Shown here: one piece after another, positions 40,513 through 50,033 of the stretch | Numbering within the stretch: position 1 is the first letter of the stretch | Layout: the number at the start of each line of letters is the position of its first letter | Source of the DNA: Caldicellulosiruptor owensensis OL | GTDB lineage: Bacteria; Bacillota; Thermoanaerobacteria; Caldicellulosiruptorales; Caldicellulosiruptoraceae | DNA: 64,000 bases | NCBI RefSeq assembly: GCF_000166335.1 | Contig: NC_014657.1 | Span: 1,842,501-1,906,500, forward strand | Direction: 5' to 3' | Position numbers and translations under genes: made by a program | Notes under the pieces: generated by a model | Database searches by the model: none | What the model was told of the DNA's origin: nothing | Seen by the model: the letters and a program-made list of their open reading frames with translations, nothing else

Positions 40513-40540
40513 ACCTTTCACCTCCCTTGTAGACTTAAAG

Positions 40541-40588
40541 GCCCCCAAAATCTATTTTGGGAGCAAGGGAAGAATATTTTATCTTCCC
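40541..40588 (-). promoter_or_regulatory. Two-hairpin leader of the rpsF operon
   Basis: Two stems lie between the promoter and rpsF: 40567-40573 with 40582-40588 (GGGAAGA/TCTTCCC), and 40541-40550 with 40555-40564 (GCTCCCAAAA/TTTTGGGGGC, one G-U pair). Leaders ahead of rpsF in many bacteria bind S6:S18 for feedback control. That this one does is inference. Confidence 0.5.
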
Positions 40589-40600
40589 ACAACATGCAGT

Positions 40601-40630
40601 ATTTTATCATAAAATTAGCCTTAAAGTAAA
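40601..40630 (-). promoter_or_regulatory. Candidate promoter of the rpsF operon
   Basis: On the minus strand TTTACT (40630-40625), 18 bases, then TAAAAT (40606-40601). The -35 is only moderate. Confidence 0.5.
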
Positions 40631-40639
40631 TAATCAATT

Positions 40640-41770
40640 TTATTTCGAAAAATATTCTGCAACTTCTTTTAAAAGTTTTCTGATCGGAAGGTTCTGCGGG
40701 CACTTTGTTTCACAAATACCACATTCAACACAATTTTCAGCTCTTTCCTTTTCCTTCTTCATGTAATCATTCTTCATTTCCTGATACATGTTATACATAT
40801 ACGCTTGATTGTAAATGCTAAAATTCCATGGAATATCAATACCTTGCGGACATGGCATACAGTATTTGCATTCTGTACAGTTAACTTTTCTCAGCTCATT
40901 ATACTTTTGCGCAACCTTTTCAACAAGTTCAATCTCCTCCTCTGTCAAACTTCCAACTTCGTACTTGCTTGCATATTCAATATTTTCTTTTACCTGTTCA
41001 AGTGTACTCATACCACTTAAAACAACTGATACTTCTTTCTGGTTCCACAACCATGAAAGCGCCCATTCAACAGGTGTTCTTTTGTTCTTTGCTTGATTCC
41101 ACAGCTGCTTTATTTCTTCTGGAGGTTCTTTTGCAAGCCTTCCACCTAAAAGCGGTTCCATAATGATAACTGCCAATCCTTTTTCGGCTGCGTATTTGAG
41201 CCCCTCTTCTCCTGCCTGATAGTTTCGGTTGAGGATATTGTACTGTATCTGGCAGAATGTCCAGTTGTAACTGTCAACAATCTCTTTAAATGTATTAAGA
41301 TCATCGTGGAAGGAAAATCCTATATACTTTATCTTCCCTTCAGAGAGCACCTTTTCAACCCATTTGAAAATGTTCATCTCTTTTAGCTTCTTCCAGCGGT
41401 CTTTGTTGAGAGCATGCAAAAGATAAAAGTCAATATAGCTTGTGTCAAGTCTTTTAAGCTGCTCATCTAAAATTCTATCAGCATCGTCAAAATTATTTAC
41501 TTGCCAGACAGGAAGTTTTGTTGCAATCTTAACCTTTTCTCTATATCCTCCTTTCAAAGCTTTACCAACCAAAACCTCGCTGTTACCACCATGATATACA
41601 TATGCTGTGTCAATGTAATTGATTCCACTGTCGATTGCAAAATGAAGCATTTCAATTGCTTTTTCTTCATCAATTTTGGAGTAGTCTCCATCTAAAATTG
41701 GTAGTCTCATTGCACCAAAGCCAAGAGCAGATACCATAAAGTCTGTTTTTCCAAAGGGTCTGTACTTCAT
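40640..41770 (-). CDS. Aldo/keto reductase with C-terminal ferredoxin-type domain
   Basis: A 376-residue protein. The TIM-barrel aldo/keto reductase part has the catalytic Asp-Tyr region (SGINYIDTAYVYHGG) and a Lys/His set (TKLPVW, YLLHAL). The C-terminus carries Cys motifs CTECKYCMPCPQG and CVECGICETKCPQ, so it may hold an iron-sulfur cluster. This architecture is common in anaerobic Firmicutes. The substrate is unknown. It is monocistronic between rpsF and leuB. Confidence 0.88.
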   Translation of the reverse strand: MKYRPFGKTDFMVSALGFGAMRLPILDGDYSKIDEEKAIEMLHFAIDSGINYIDTAYVYHGGNSEVLVGKALKGGYREKVKIATKLPVWQVNNFDDADRILDEQLKRLDTSYIDFYLLHALNKDRWKKLKEMNIFKWVEKVLSEGKIKYIGFSFHDDLNTFKEIVDSYNWTFCQIQYNILNRNYQAGEEGLKYAAEKGLAVIIMEPLLGGRLAKEPPEEIKQLWNQAKNKRTPVEWALSWLWNQKEVSVVLSGMSTLEQVKENIEYASKYEVGSLTEEEIELVEKVAQKYNELRKVNCTECKYCMPCPQGIDIPWNFSIYNQAYMYNMYQEMKNDYMKKEKERAENCVECGICETKCPQNLPIRKLLKEVAEYFSK

Positions 41771-41854
41771 TTCAAAAACCCATCCAGTGTATGGTTTATT
41801 TAAAAATTTGTTATGTTTATATTTTACCTTACTTTAAAAAGATTATAAATACAA

Positions 41855-41884
41855 AAAAGCTGCAGAAAATTTTCTGCAGCTTTT
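41855..41884 (-). terminator. Terminator of leuCDB
   Basis: An uninterrupted 15-base inverted repeat (AAAAGCTGCAGAAAA with its complement) with little loop. On the minus strand it is followed by TTG and A/T-rich sequence. It overlaps the leuB stop codon. Confidence 0.75.
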
Positions 41885-42950
41885 AGATATTTTCACAAAT
41901 AATTTTTCCCATCTGCTTTGTTCCAACAAGTTTGCAATTTTCTGTGTAGATATCTCTTGTTCTATATCCTTCTTTGAGAGCAATCTTCACAGCATTTTCT
42001 ATAGCCTTTGCCGCATCCTCCATGTTAAAGCTGTAGCGAAGCATCATTGCAGCAGACAAAATTGTTGCAACAGGATTTGCCAAATCCTGTCCTGCAATAT
42101 CGGGAGCTGTACCGTGAATAGGCTCGTAAAGACCTATACTTCCCTCGCCAAGTGAAGCTGAAGCTAACATTCCAATTGAACCTACTATCATCGAGGCTTC
42201 ATCAGATAAAATATCACCGAACATATTGGACGTAAGTATAACATCAAACTGTGATGGGTCTTTTACAAGCTGCATTGAAGCATTGTCGACATACATGTGA
42301 TTCAGCTCAATATCAGGATAGTCTTTTGCAACTCTACTTACAACCTCACGCCACAGTCTTGAAGATTCTAAGATATTCGCTTTGTCAACCGAAGTTACCT
42401 TTTTTCTCCTCTTTTTTGCAGCCTCAAATGCAACTTTTGCTATTCTTTCTATTTCACTTACTGAATAAATCTCAGTATCATACGCAACCTCTTCACCATT
42501 TCTTATTTCTCTTCCCTTGGGTCCAAAATACATACCACCAATCAGTTCCCTTACAACCAGTATATCAATCCCTTTAGATACAATTTCTCTTTTAAGAGGA
42601 GATGAATCTTTTAACTCATCATATAGCACAGCAGGTCGAAGATTAGCATAAACTTTTAGACCACCTCTTAACTTCAAAAGAGCTTGTTCAGGTCGTAAAT
42701 TTCCGGGAAGGTTATCCCACTTCGGTCCACCAACAGCACCCAAAAGTGTTGCTTCACATTTTTTAACCAGTTCCAAATCTTCATCTCTAATTGGTACACC
42801 ATATTTGTCAATTGCACACCCGCCAGCGTCAATGAAGATATAATCAAATTTTATTCCAAATTTTGAAGATATTTTATCAAGAACAAGAAGTGCTTGCTCA
42901 ATTACCTCAGGACCTATTCCATCACCAGGAATTACAGCTATTCTATGCAT
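41883..42950 (-). CDS. leuB: 3-isopropylmalate dehydrogenase
   Basis: A 355-residue NAD+-dependent enzyme that oxidatively decarboxylates 3-isopropylmalate in leucine synthesis. [13 protein letters not shown] at the N-terminus, [21 protein letters not shown] and the NAD-site [13 protein letters not shown] / [12 protein letters not shown] are all present. It overlaps leuD by eight bases, and a terminator lies at its end. Confidence 0.97.
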   Translation of the reverse strand: MHRIAVIPGDGIGPEVIEQALLVLDKISSKFGIKFDYIFIDAGGCAIDKYGVPIRDEDLELVKKCEATLLGAVGGPKWDNLPGNLRPEQALLKLRGGLKVYANLRPAVLYDELKDSSPLKREIVSKGIDILVVRELIGGMYFGPKGREIRNGEEVAYDTEIYSVSEIERIAKVAFEAAKKRRKKVTSVDKANILESSRLWREVVSRVAKDYPDIELNHMYVDNASMQLVKDPSQFDVILTSNMFGDILSDEASMIVGSIGMLASASLGEGSIGLYEPIHGTAPDIAGQDLANPVATILSAAMMLRYSFNMEDAAKAIENAVKIALKEGYRTRDIYTENCKLVGTKQMGKIICENI

Positions 42951-43446
42951 CTTTTTTCAACTCTCCTTTTACAAACTCTATAAGTCCGCCTGCCTTCATT
43001 ATATTTTGCATAAACTCTGGAAACGGTTTTGCATTGAACTCTTTATTTTTTGTAATATTTTTTATAACTCCATTTACAAGATCAACTTCCACCTCATCGC
43101 CTGCTTCTATTCCATCTACTGCCTCTTCGCATTCAACAATTGGAAGACCAATGTTTATAGCATTTCTGTAAAATATTCTTGCAAACGACTTAGCAATCAC
43201 ACAAGAAACTCCGCATGCCTTTATAGCAATTGGCGCATGCTCCCTTGACGAACCACAGCCAAAGTTTTTTCCTGCAACCAAAATATCGCCCTTTTTAACT
43301 TTGTTGACAAATTCTTTATCTAAATCTTCCAAACAGTGTTTTGCAAGTTCAGCCGGGTCAGATGTATTAAGATATCTTGCGGGGATTATAACATCTGTAT
43401 CAATGTTATCATAATACTTGTGAGCTTTCCCTTTGAAAATCATCAC
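42943..43446 (-). CDS. leuD: 3-isopropylmalate dehydratase small subunit
   Basis: A 167-residue swivel-domain subunit that completes the aconitase-like LeuCD enzyme. [16 protein letters not shown] and [19 protein letters not shown] are diagnostic. It overlaps leuC by four bases and leuB by eight. Confidence 0.97.
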   Translation of the reverse strand: MMIFKGKAHKYYDNIDTDVIIPARYLNTSDPAELAKHCLEDLDKEFVNKVKKGDILVAGKNFGCGSSREHAPIAIKACGVSCVIAKSFARIFYRNAINIGLPIVECEEAVDGIEAGDEVEVDLVNGVIKNITKNKEFNAKPFPEFMQNIMKAGGLIEFVKGELKKDA

Positions 43447-44732
43447 TCTTCATCTCCCTTCATACCAAGCTCTTCTGGTGACCCGATATAGCCTAAAACT
43501 GCTGATGCTGCAGCAATTGCAGGTGATGACAGATAAACTTCACTATTTGGATGACCCATTCTACCAACAAAGTTTCTGTTTGTTGTAGCAAGAGCTTTCT
43601 CACCATCTGCCAAAATTCCCATATGTCCTCCAAGACATGGACCGCACGTTGGTGTTGATACAACACATCCAGCGTCGATGAATATTTCAATGAGCCCCTC
43701 TTTTAATGCTTGCTTGTATATATTCTGTGTTGCAGGGAATATGATACATCTGAGTCCTTTTTTAACCTTTCTACCTTTTAAGATCTTTGCTGCAATCCTC
43801 AGGTCTTCAATTCTGCCGTTTGTACAAGAGCCAATTACCACCTGGTCAATATAAATCTTTTCTGTTATCTCATCAATTGTCTTTGTGTTCTCTGGAAGGT
43901 GTGGGAAGGCTACTGTAGGTCTTATTTTCGAAATATCTATCTCAAACACCTGTGAATACTCTGCATCCTCGTCTGCCTTGAAGATTTTATAAGGCTTTGT
44001 TGAATGTTGTTTTACATATTCAATTGTCTTTTCATCAACCTCAAATATACCATTCTTTGCGCCTGCTTCAATTGCCATATTAGCAATGGTAAACCTGTCA
44101 TCCATTGAAAGTGACTTTAAACCTTCACCTGTGTATTCCATAGACTTATAAAGTGCACCATCGACACCTATCATACCAATAATGTGAAGTATGATATCCT
44201 TTCCAGATGTCCAGCCAGTTTTCTTGCCGTAGAGAACAAACTTTATAGCCTCTGGAACTTTAAACCAGCATTTTCCTGTTGCCATTGCACATGCCATGTC
44301 AGTCGAACCTATTCCTGTTGAAAAACTACCGAGAGCACCATATGTGCAAGTATGTGAGTCTGCACCAATTACCAAATCACCAGGTACAACCAAGCCTTTT
44401 TCTGGCAAAAGTGCATGTTCAATTCCCATCTCGCCAACTTCAAAGTAGTTTGTAATCTCATACTTTTTAGCAAACTCTCGAACCATTTTACACTGTTGAG
44501 CAGACTTTATATCTTTGTTTGGAGTAAAATGATCAGGCACAATCGCAATTTTGTCTTTATCAAAAACCTTATCAACTCCTATTTTTTCAAACTCTTTTAT
44601 TGCAACAGGTGTTGTAACATCATTTCCCAAAACAAGGTCAACATTTGCAAAAATCAAGTCTCCTGGCTCAACATATTCTTTTCCTGCATGGTACGCTAAA
44701 ATCTTTTGAGACATTGTCATAGGTTTTGCCAT
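43443..44732 (-). CDS. leuC: 3-isopropylmalate dehydratase large subunit
   Basis: A 429-residue 4Fe-4S aconitase-family subunit that isomerises 2- to 3-isopropylmalate. The iron-sulfur ligands are read in [19 protein letters not shown] and TCGPCLGGH. The length fits the shorter archaeal/bacterial LeuC type. It starts with ATG behind GATGAGGTGA and heads leuC-leuD-leuB. leuA is not in this window. Confidence 0.97.
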   Translation of the reverse strand: MAKPMTMSQKILAYHAGKEYVEPGDLIFANVDLVLGNDVTTPVAIKEFEKIGVDKVFDKDKIAIVPDHFTPNKDIKSAQQCKMVREFAKKYEITNYFEVGEMGIEHALLPEKGLVVPGDLVIGADSHTCTYGALGSFSTGIGSTDMACAMATGKCWFKVPEAIKFVLYGKKTGWTSGKDIILHIIGMIGVDGALYKSMEYTGEGLKSLSMDDRFTIANMAIEAGAKNGIFEVDEKTIEYVKQHSTKPYKIFKADEDAEYSQVFEIDISKIRPTVAFPHLPENTKTIDEITEKIYIDQVVIGSCTNGRIEDLRIAAKILKGRKVKKGLRCIIFPATQNIYKQALKEGLIEIFIDAGCVVSTPTCGPCLGGHMGILADGEKALATTNRNFVGRMGHPNSEVYLSSPAIAAASAVLGYIGSPEELGMKGDEE

Positions 44733-44767
44733 CTTCTATTTTCACCTCATCATTATTTTTGGATTTA

Positions 44768-44796
44768 ATTTTAGTATACCTGCATACATTTTTCAA
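44768..44796 (-). promoter_or_regulatory. Promoter of leuCDB
   Basis: On the minus strand TTGAAA (44796-44791), 17 bases, then TAAAAT (44773-44768). The leader is short, about 30 bases, leaving no room for a T-box. Confidence 0.75.
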
Positions 44797-44887
44797 TCAT
44801 CCTTTTTCAAAGTAAAAAAATTTTTATAATGTTTTTTGCAAAGAAAAAAGGGCTGAAAAACATATATCAAAGCCCCTGAAATTAAAA

Positions 44888-45343
44888 CTATTGATTTTTT
44901 TCTGTAAGCATATCAGATATTTCATTTTCCTCTTCAATTGTAAGTACATTCTTAAGATCAAGAATGATAATCATATCATCGCCCACCCGAGCAACTGAAT
45001 CAATAAACTTTCTCTTGATTCCTCTGATATTCTCACTTGCCTTTTCAATCTTGTCATCTTCAATCTTAAGTATCTCAGAGACATCATCCACCAAAAAACC
45101 AATAGGAAACTTAGAAAGCTCAACAATCATAATTTTCTGGGTCTCAGCCTTTGAGTCAATTCCAAGCCGCTTTGCAAGATTGTAAACAGGAACAGATGTA
45201 CCTCTCACATCAATTATTCCTTCAACATACTGGGGCATAGCTGGTACTTTTACAATCTTGCTTGGCTTTATAATCTCTACAATCTCAAGTATGTCAACCC
45301 CAAAGCTGAAGTCGCCCACATTGAAAATAACATACTGTTTCAT
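44888..45343 (-). CDS. cheW: Chemotaxis coupling protein CheW
   Basis: A 151-residue CheW-fold protein that links chemoreceptors to CheA. It has EIVEIIKPSKIVKVPAMPQYVEGIIDVRG in outline (start FGVDILEIVEII) and PVYNLAKRLG. It overlaps the prfB stop codon by four bases (ATGA), an unusual partner, so it is translationally coupled to release factor 2. A weak hairpin with a U-run follows at 44847-44878. Confidence 0.9.
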   Translation of the reverse strand: MKQYVIFNVGDFSFGVDILEIVEIIKPSKIVKVPAMPQYVEGIIDVRGTSVPVYNLAKRLGIDSKAETQKIMIVELSKFPIGFLVDDVSEILKIEDDKIEKASENIRGIKRKFIDSVARVGDDMIIILDLKNVLTIEEENEISDMLTEKNQ

Positions 45344-46459
45344 GCAACTTCCTCCTCATTTCTAAACTTTTTCAAATACGCATTTATGAAGACATCTATC
45401 TCACCGTCCATTACTGCCTCAACATTTCCAACTTCTGCTTCTGTCCTGTGGTCTTTAACCAGTGTATACGGACAAAATACATAAGACCTTATTTGATTTC
45501 CCCAGCCAATTTCTGTCTGCTCACCCTTGAGTTTTTGAATCTTCTCTCTTCTTTCCTTTTCTTTGAGCTCTAACAGTTTTGCTTTTAAGATTTTAAGTGC
45601 AATTTCTCTGTTCTTGTGCTGGGACCTCTCATTTTGGCACGTAACAACAATACCTGTTGGAATATGCTTTATTCTAACAGCTGATTCTGTTTTGTTAACA
45701 TGCTGGCCACCTGCACCAGATGCTCTGAATGTGTCAATCTCCAAATCCTCTTCCTTTATCTCAATATCAGTGTCATCTTCAACCTCAGGTAGGACTTCTA
45801 CCGCTGCAAAGGAAGTATGTCTTCTCCCTGCCGCATCAAATGGAGAAATCCTCACAAGCCTGTGAACTCCTTTTTCAGCTTTAAGATACCCATAAGCATT
45901 CTCACCAACTATGCGAACTGTAACATTCTTTATACCTGCCTCTTCACCGGGTAAAATGTCCAGAGTTTCAACCTTGTACCCTTTTTTTGCTGCCCAGCGC
46001 GTATACATTCTTAAAAGCATCTCTGCCCAGTCCTGAGCTTCTGTACCACCCGCACCCGCATGAATTGAGAGTATTGCATTGTTTTTATCATACGGACCGT
46101 TTAAAAGAACTTCTATCTTGAAATCCTCTATTTTCCTCTCAAGGTCCAAAAGCTCTTTTTCAAGCTCTTCTGCCATATCATGGTTTCCTTCTTCCAAGCT
46201 CAGCTCTGTCAGCACCTTTAAATCTTCCCACTGCGAGTATAACTTTTGGAACCTTTCTATCTTGTCTTTTAGCCTCTTTATTTTTTGTAAAACTTTTTGA
46301 GAGTTCTCTAAGTCCTGCCAGAAATCAGGATTTGAAGTCTCACTCTCCAACCATTTTAGTTCATTTTCCAGCCTGTCGATGTCAAAGAGAAACCCTCATT
46401 TCTTTGAGATCTTCTTCTGCTTTTTCGAGTCTCTGTAAAATTTCTTCAAGCATCATCAT
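45340..46459 (-). CDS. prfB: Peptide chain release factor 2, with programmed +1 frameshift
   Basis: About 372 residues when both parts are joined. The first frame starts near 46459 (MMMLEEIL, behind AAAGGGTGG) and ends at an in-frame TGA. The recoding site CTTTGAC is at 46387-46381, with an internal Shine-Dalgarno-like AGGG four bases before it; skipping one T gives Leu-Asp and leads into the main frame. SPFD is the RF2 stop-recognition motif and GAGGQHVN holds the GGQ loop for peptide release. RF2 abundance thus autoregulates its own synthesis. It follows secA by about 40 bases, as in many bacteria. Confidence 0.96.
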
Positions 46460-46500
46460 TTTCTAAAACCACCCTTTCCAAAAAATGATAAGGTTAAAAA

Positions 46501-49047
46501 TCAAACTGCTCCACAGCATTTTTTATATTTCTTACCGCTACCACAGGGGCACGGATCATTTCTTCCAACCTTCTGTGTTTTTACAACAGGTTTTCTCACA
46601 GGTGTATCCGATGGCGCATTTTCATACATCTCTTTTGCTACTCTTTCACGCTGTGGCATGTTCTCAATATTTGCATGAAGTATAATCTTTATTGTATCTT
46701 CTTGTATTCTCTTTATCATATCATCAAACATCTCAAACGCTTCGAACCTGAACTCAACTATTGGGTCTTTTTGTCCAATCGCGCGAAGAGATATGCCTTC
46801 TCTCAGCTGTTCCACTGCATCTATATGTTCTATCCAGTGCATGTCAACAACCCGTAAAAGCACCACTCTTTCAAGTTCGCGCATAAGTTCGCCAACTTCT
46901 TGTTCTTTCTTCTCATACTTTTCTTTTGCAATTGATATGAGCTTTTCTTTTAACTCCTGTTTTGTCATATTTTTTGCATCCTGTTCAGAAAGCTCACTAT
47001 CTAAGAATATAAACTTCAAATCCTGCAAAAGCCCTTTTATATCCCAGTCTTCAGCATGAGGACTTTCACCTGTGTACACCTTTATCTTGTAGTCAACAAT
47101 CTCATCTATCATGCCAAGGATAGAATCTCTCAAGTTTTCGCCTTCTAAAACCTTGCGCCTTTGTGAGTATATTATCTCTCTTTGCTTGTTCAAAACATCG
47201 TCAAACTGCAAAAGATGTTTGCGTATTTCAAAGTTTCGCGCTTCAACCCTCTTTTGCGCCTTTTCTATAGCATCAGACAAAAGCTTATGTTCAATAGGCT
47301 GGTCATCTGGAAGTCCAAGTGATTCAACAAGATTTTTGATCCTCTCAGAGCCAAAAAGCCTCATTAAATCATCTTCAAGTGATACATAAAACCTTGATTC
47401 ACCCGGGTCACCCTGACGACCGGCTCTTCCTCGAAGCTGATTGTCTATTCGCCTGCTTTCATGCCTTTCTGTACCAATTACTTTAAGCCCACCAAGCTCA
47501 GCCACACCCTCACCTAATACAATGTCTGTTCCACGGCCAGCCATGTTAGTTGCAATTGTAACAGCTCCTCTTTGACCAGCCTTTGCAATTATCATAGCCT
47601 CTTTTTCATGATGTTTTGCATTTAAAACCTCGTGCTTTATTCCATGTTTTTTAAGCATTTCGCTCAACATTTCAGACTTTTCAATTGAAATTGTACCAAC
47701 CAGAACAGGCTGCCCTTTTTTGTGAGTTTCAACTATCTCCTGAACAATTGCATCAAACTTGGCTTTTTCTGTCTTGTAAACCTTATCCGGGTGATCAATT
47801 CTAATCATTGGCTTGTGTGTAGGTATTTCTATAACATCAAGCTTATAAATTTCTCTGAACTCCTGTTCTTCAGTTTTTGCAGTACCTGTCATACCAGCAA
47901 GTTTTTTGTACAACCTGAAATAGTTCTGAAAAGTTATTGTCGCCAGAGTTTTGCTTTCTCTTTCAATCCTTACGCCCTCTTTTGCCTCTATTGCCTGATG
48001 AAGCCCTTCTGAAAATCTTCGACCGTACATAAGTCTTCCAGTAAACTCATCAACAATGATTACCTGCCCATCTTTTACAACATAGTCTCTATCTCTTTTC
48101 ATAAGAGCATGAGCTTTAAGTGCCTGAATAATGTGATGATGAAGTGTTGCGTTTTCAGGGTCTGCTAAGTTTGTAACACCAAAATATTTCTCAGCTTTCT
48201 TGATACCCTCTTCTGTAAGTGAAACTGTATGTCTTTTTTCATTTACTATATAGTCATAGCCAGTTGTATCTGGCATTTGCTTATCATCATCACTGTTATA
48301 ATAAAAAGGTTTTAATCTTCTTACAAAATTGTCTGCTCTTTTGTAAAGGTCTGTTGATTTCTCAGCAGGACCTGAGATAATAAGAGGCGTTCTTGCCTCA
48401 TCAATCAAGATTGAGTCAACCTCATCTATTATTGCATAGTTTAACTCTCTTTGTACAAGCTCTTCTTTGTAAATAGCCATGTTATCGCGCAAGTAATCAA
48501 ACCCAAACTCATTGTTTGTCCCATAGGTAATATCACAATTATAAGCCTTTTTCCTCTCTTCATGTGTGAGTCCGTGGACTATAACACCAACAGAAAGTCC
48601 CAAGAAATTGTAAATAGGTCCCATCCACTCAGCATCTCTTCTGGCAAGATAATCGTTGACTGTTACTATATGAACACCCTTGCCCTCTAAAGCGTTCAAG
48701 TACGCAGGCAGAGTTGCCACAAGGGTTTTACCTTCACCAGTTTTCATCTCTGCAATCCTGCCCTGGTGCAAAACCACACCACCAATTAACTGAACTCTGA
48801 AATGACGCATTTTCAAAGTTCTCCATGCAGCTTCTCGCACAGCAGCAAATGCTTCTGGCAGGATGTCATCCAATGTTTCTCCATTTTGTAACCTCTGTTT
48901 AAATATATCTGTCTTTTGTCTCAGTTCTGCATCTGTTAATTTTTCATATTCCGGTGCAAGTGATTCTATCTTGTCAACTATTGGCAAGATTTTTTTTATC
49001 TCTCTTTCGCTGTAGCTTCCGATTAGCTTTTCTATGATCTTTAACAT
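46501..49047 (-). CDS. secA: Preprotein translocase ATPase SecA
   Basis: An 848-residue motor that drives export through SecYEG. The Walker A region is [20 protein letters not shown] in its first part, with the [19 protein letters not shown] Walker B/DEAD segment and [13 protein letters not shown] following. The C-terminus has the zinc-binding tail [15 protein letters not shown]. The length is standard. It is followed by prfB and begins with GAGGGTGG before the ATG. Confidence 0.98.
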   Translation of the reverse strand: MLKIIEKLIGSYSEREIKKILPIVDKIESLAPEYEKLTDAELRQKTDIFKQRLQNGETLDDILPEAFAAVREAAWRTLKMRHFRVQLIGGVVLHQGRIAEMKTGEGKTLVATLPAYLNALEGKGVHIVTVNDYLARRDAEWMGPIYNFLGLSVGVIVHGLTHEERKKAYNCDITYGTNNEFGFDYLRDNMAIYKEELVQRELNYAIIDEVDSILIDEARTPLIISGPAEKSTDLYKRADNFVRRLKPFYYNSDDDKQMPDTTGYDYIVNEKRHTVSLTEEGIKKAEKYFGVTNLADPENATLHHHIIQALKAHALMKRDRDYVVKDGQVIIVDEFTGRLMYGRRFSEGLHQAIEAKEGVRIERESKTLATITFQNYFRLYKKLAGMTGTAKTEEQEFREIYKLDVIEIPTHKPMIRIDHPDKVYKTEKAKFDAIVQEIVETHKKGQPVLVGTISIEKSEMLSEMLKKHGIKHEVLNAKHHEKEAMIIAKAGQRGAVTIATNMAGRGTDIVLGEGVAELGGLKVIGTERHESRRIDNQLRGRAGRQGDPGESRFYVSLEDDLMRLFGSERIKNLVESLGLPDDQPIEHKLLSDAIEKAQKRVEARNFEIRKHLLQFDDVLNKQREIIYSQRRKVLEGENLRDSILGMIDEIVDYKIKVYTGESPHAEDWDIKGLLQDLKFIFLDSELSEQDAKNMTKQELKEKLISIAKEKYEKKEQEVGELMRELERVVLLRVVDMHWIEHIDAVEQLREGISLRAIGQKDPIVEFRFEAFEMFDDMIKRIQEDTIKIILHANIENMPQRERVAKEMYENAPSDTPVRKPVVKTQKVGRNDPCPCGSGKKYKKCCGAV

Positions 49048-49133
49048 GTTTCCACCCTCGATTTTTTCAAAAATTTTTGGGACATTTCAAATAATTATTT
49101 TATCACTTCTTGAGGGTATATTCAAACAAAAAT

Positions 49134-49165
49134 CCGCTCAAGGCATTTTCATAAACCTTGAGCGG
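49134..49165 (-). terminator. Terminator of hpf
   Basis: CCGCTCAAGG (49134-49143) pairs exactly with 49156-49165; on the minus strand ATTTTTGTTTG follows. It is about 40 bases after the hpf stop codon. Confidence 0.85.
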
Positions 49166-49204
49166 GGGCAGTGATTCTCTTGTTCTTCTTTTGTGAAAAA
49201 CTTT

Positions 49205-49750
49205 TTAATATTCAGGTTCAATTAAACCATACGCACCGTCGTTTCTTTTATAAACCACATTCACCTTATCTGTATCTTGATTCAAAAATACAAAGAAGTT
49301 ATGGCCAAGCAAATTCATTTGCAATATAGCCTCTTCAACACTCATGGGTTTTATTGGAAACTTCTTTGTCTTGGCAATAACAAACTCACCATTTTCTTCT
49401 GATTCTTCTTCAGGCTCTTCAGGAGCATATGTCATGTATCGTAAAGACTCTACATCTTTTTCCTTTTTCGCTATCTTTGTTTTGAACTTTCGAATTTGCC
49501 TTTCCAAGGTGTCAACAACTAAATCTATCGCACTGTACATATCGTTGCTTCTCTCTTCAGCTCTCAATATCATTCCATGAAATGGTATTGTCACTTCAAC
49601 TATATGTGAGATCTTCTCAACACTCAAAGTTACATGAACATCTGTATTGAGTTTTATATACCTCTCCAGTTTCGAAAGTTTCTTCTCAATCCTATCTTTT
49701 AGTGCATCTGTTACTTCAATGTTTTTCCCACTTATGATAAAGTTCATCAT
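49205..49750 (-). CDS. hpf: Ribosome hibernation promoting factor, long form
   Basis: A 181-residue protein of the HPF/RaiA family. The N-terminal domain (MNFIISGKNIEVTDALKDRI, HVTLSVEKISHIVEV) binds in the decoding channel. The C-terminal domain (KKFPIKPMSVEEAILQMNLL, HNFFVFLN) dimerises to form 100S ribosomes. A 49759 start overlaps the AAAGGATG ribosome site, so the ATG at 49750 is preferred. The upstream region carries a DnaA-box cluster. Confidence 0.93.
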   Translation of the reverse strand: MMNFIISGKNIEVTDALKDRIEKKLSKLERYIKLNTDVHVTLSVEKISHIVEVTIPFHGMILRAEERSNDMYSAIDLVVDTLERQIRKFKTKIAKKEKDVESLRYMTYAPEEPEEESEENGEFVIAKTKKFPIKPMSVEEAILQMNLLGHNFFVFLNQDTDKVNVVYKRNDGAYGLIEPEY

Positions 49751-49788
49751 ATTGATCATCCTTTCTATGTATAAGGTTTTGTTTTGAT

Positions 49789-49794
49789 ATTATA
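49789..49794 (-). promoter_or_regulatory. -10 element of the hpf promoter
   Basis: TATAAT on the minus strand within a TA-rich run about 40 bases before hpf. No convincing -35 is seen at standard spacing, so an activator or other sigma factor may be needed. Confidence 0.4.
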
Positions 49795-49831
49795 TATATA
49801 CCACCAAATGCGACTTTTTTACACAAAAATT

Positions 49832-49922
49832 TTTTCCACAGAATTATTCACAATCCACAACAGACAAATATCCATTCTGTTAAAAATTGAGCTGTGGATA
49901 ATGTGGATAACTCTGTGGATAT
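49832..49922. promoter_or_regulatory. Cluster of DnaA boxes
   Basis: Three exact TTATNCACA boxes occur: TTATTCACA (49844-49852, plus) and two adjacent TTATCCACA boxes on the minus strand (49893-49901 and 49902-49910). Near matches are TTTTCCACA (49832-49840, plus) and ATATCCACA (49914-49922, minus). They fill the gap between the DUF362-gene terminator and the hpf -10. dnaA is not nearby, so an origin is less likely than a DnaA-controlled promoter or titration site. Confidence 0.65.
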
Positions 49923-49984
49923 ATTATTTCCCAAGCTTCTTTGGGTGTTGAAAAATTACTTTTTGCTTTCAAGCAAACAAAAAA

Positions 49985-50016
49985 GGCACATACATCTTCT
50001 TTTACATGCATGTGCC
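49985..50016 (-). terminator. Terminator after the DUF362 gene
   Basis: GGCACATACAT (49985-49995) pairs with ATGCATGTGCC (50006-50016) with one mismatch; on the minus strand TTTTTTTG follows. Confidence 0.85.
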
Positions 50017-50033
50017 CTGAGCATAAATACCTT

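Noticed and set aside
44847-44878. Terminator after cheW
   Set aside because: Only about five strong base pairs (GGGCT/AGCCC) with a long loop; kept as a note in the cheW entry, not as a feature.
44733-44887. T-box or leucine attenuator before leuC
   Set aside because: The predicted leader is only about 30 bases and shows no T-box sequence or Leu-rich peptide.
49832-49922. Replication origin
   Set aside because: dnaA, dnaN and an AT-rich unwinding region next to them are absent; a regulatory cluster is the simpler reading.
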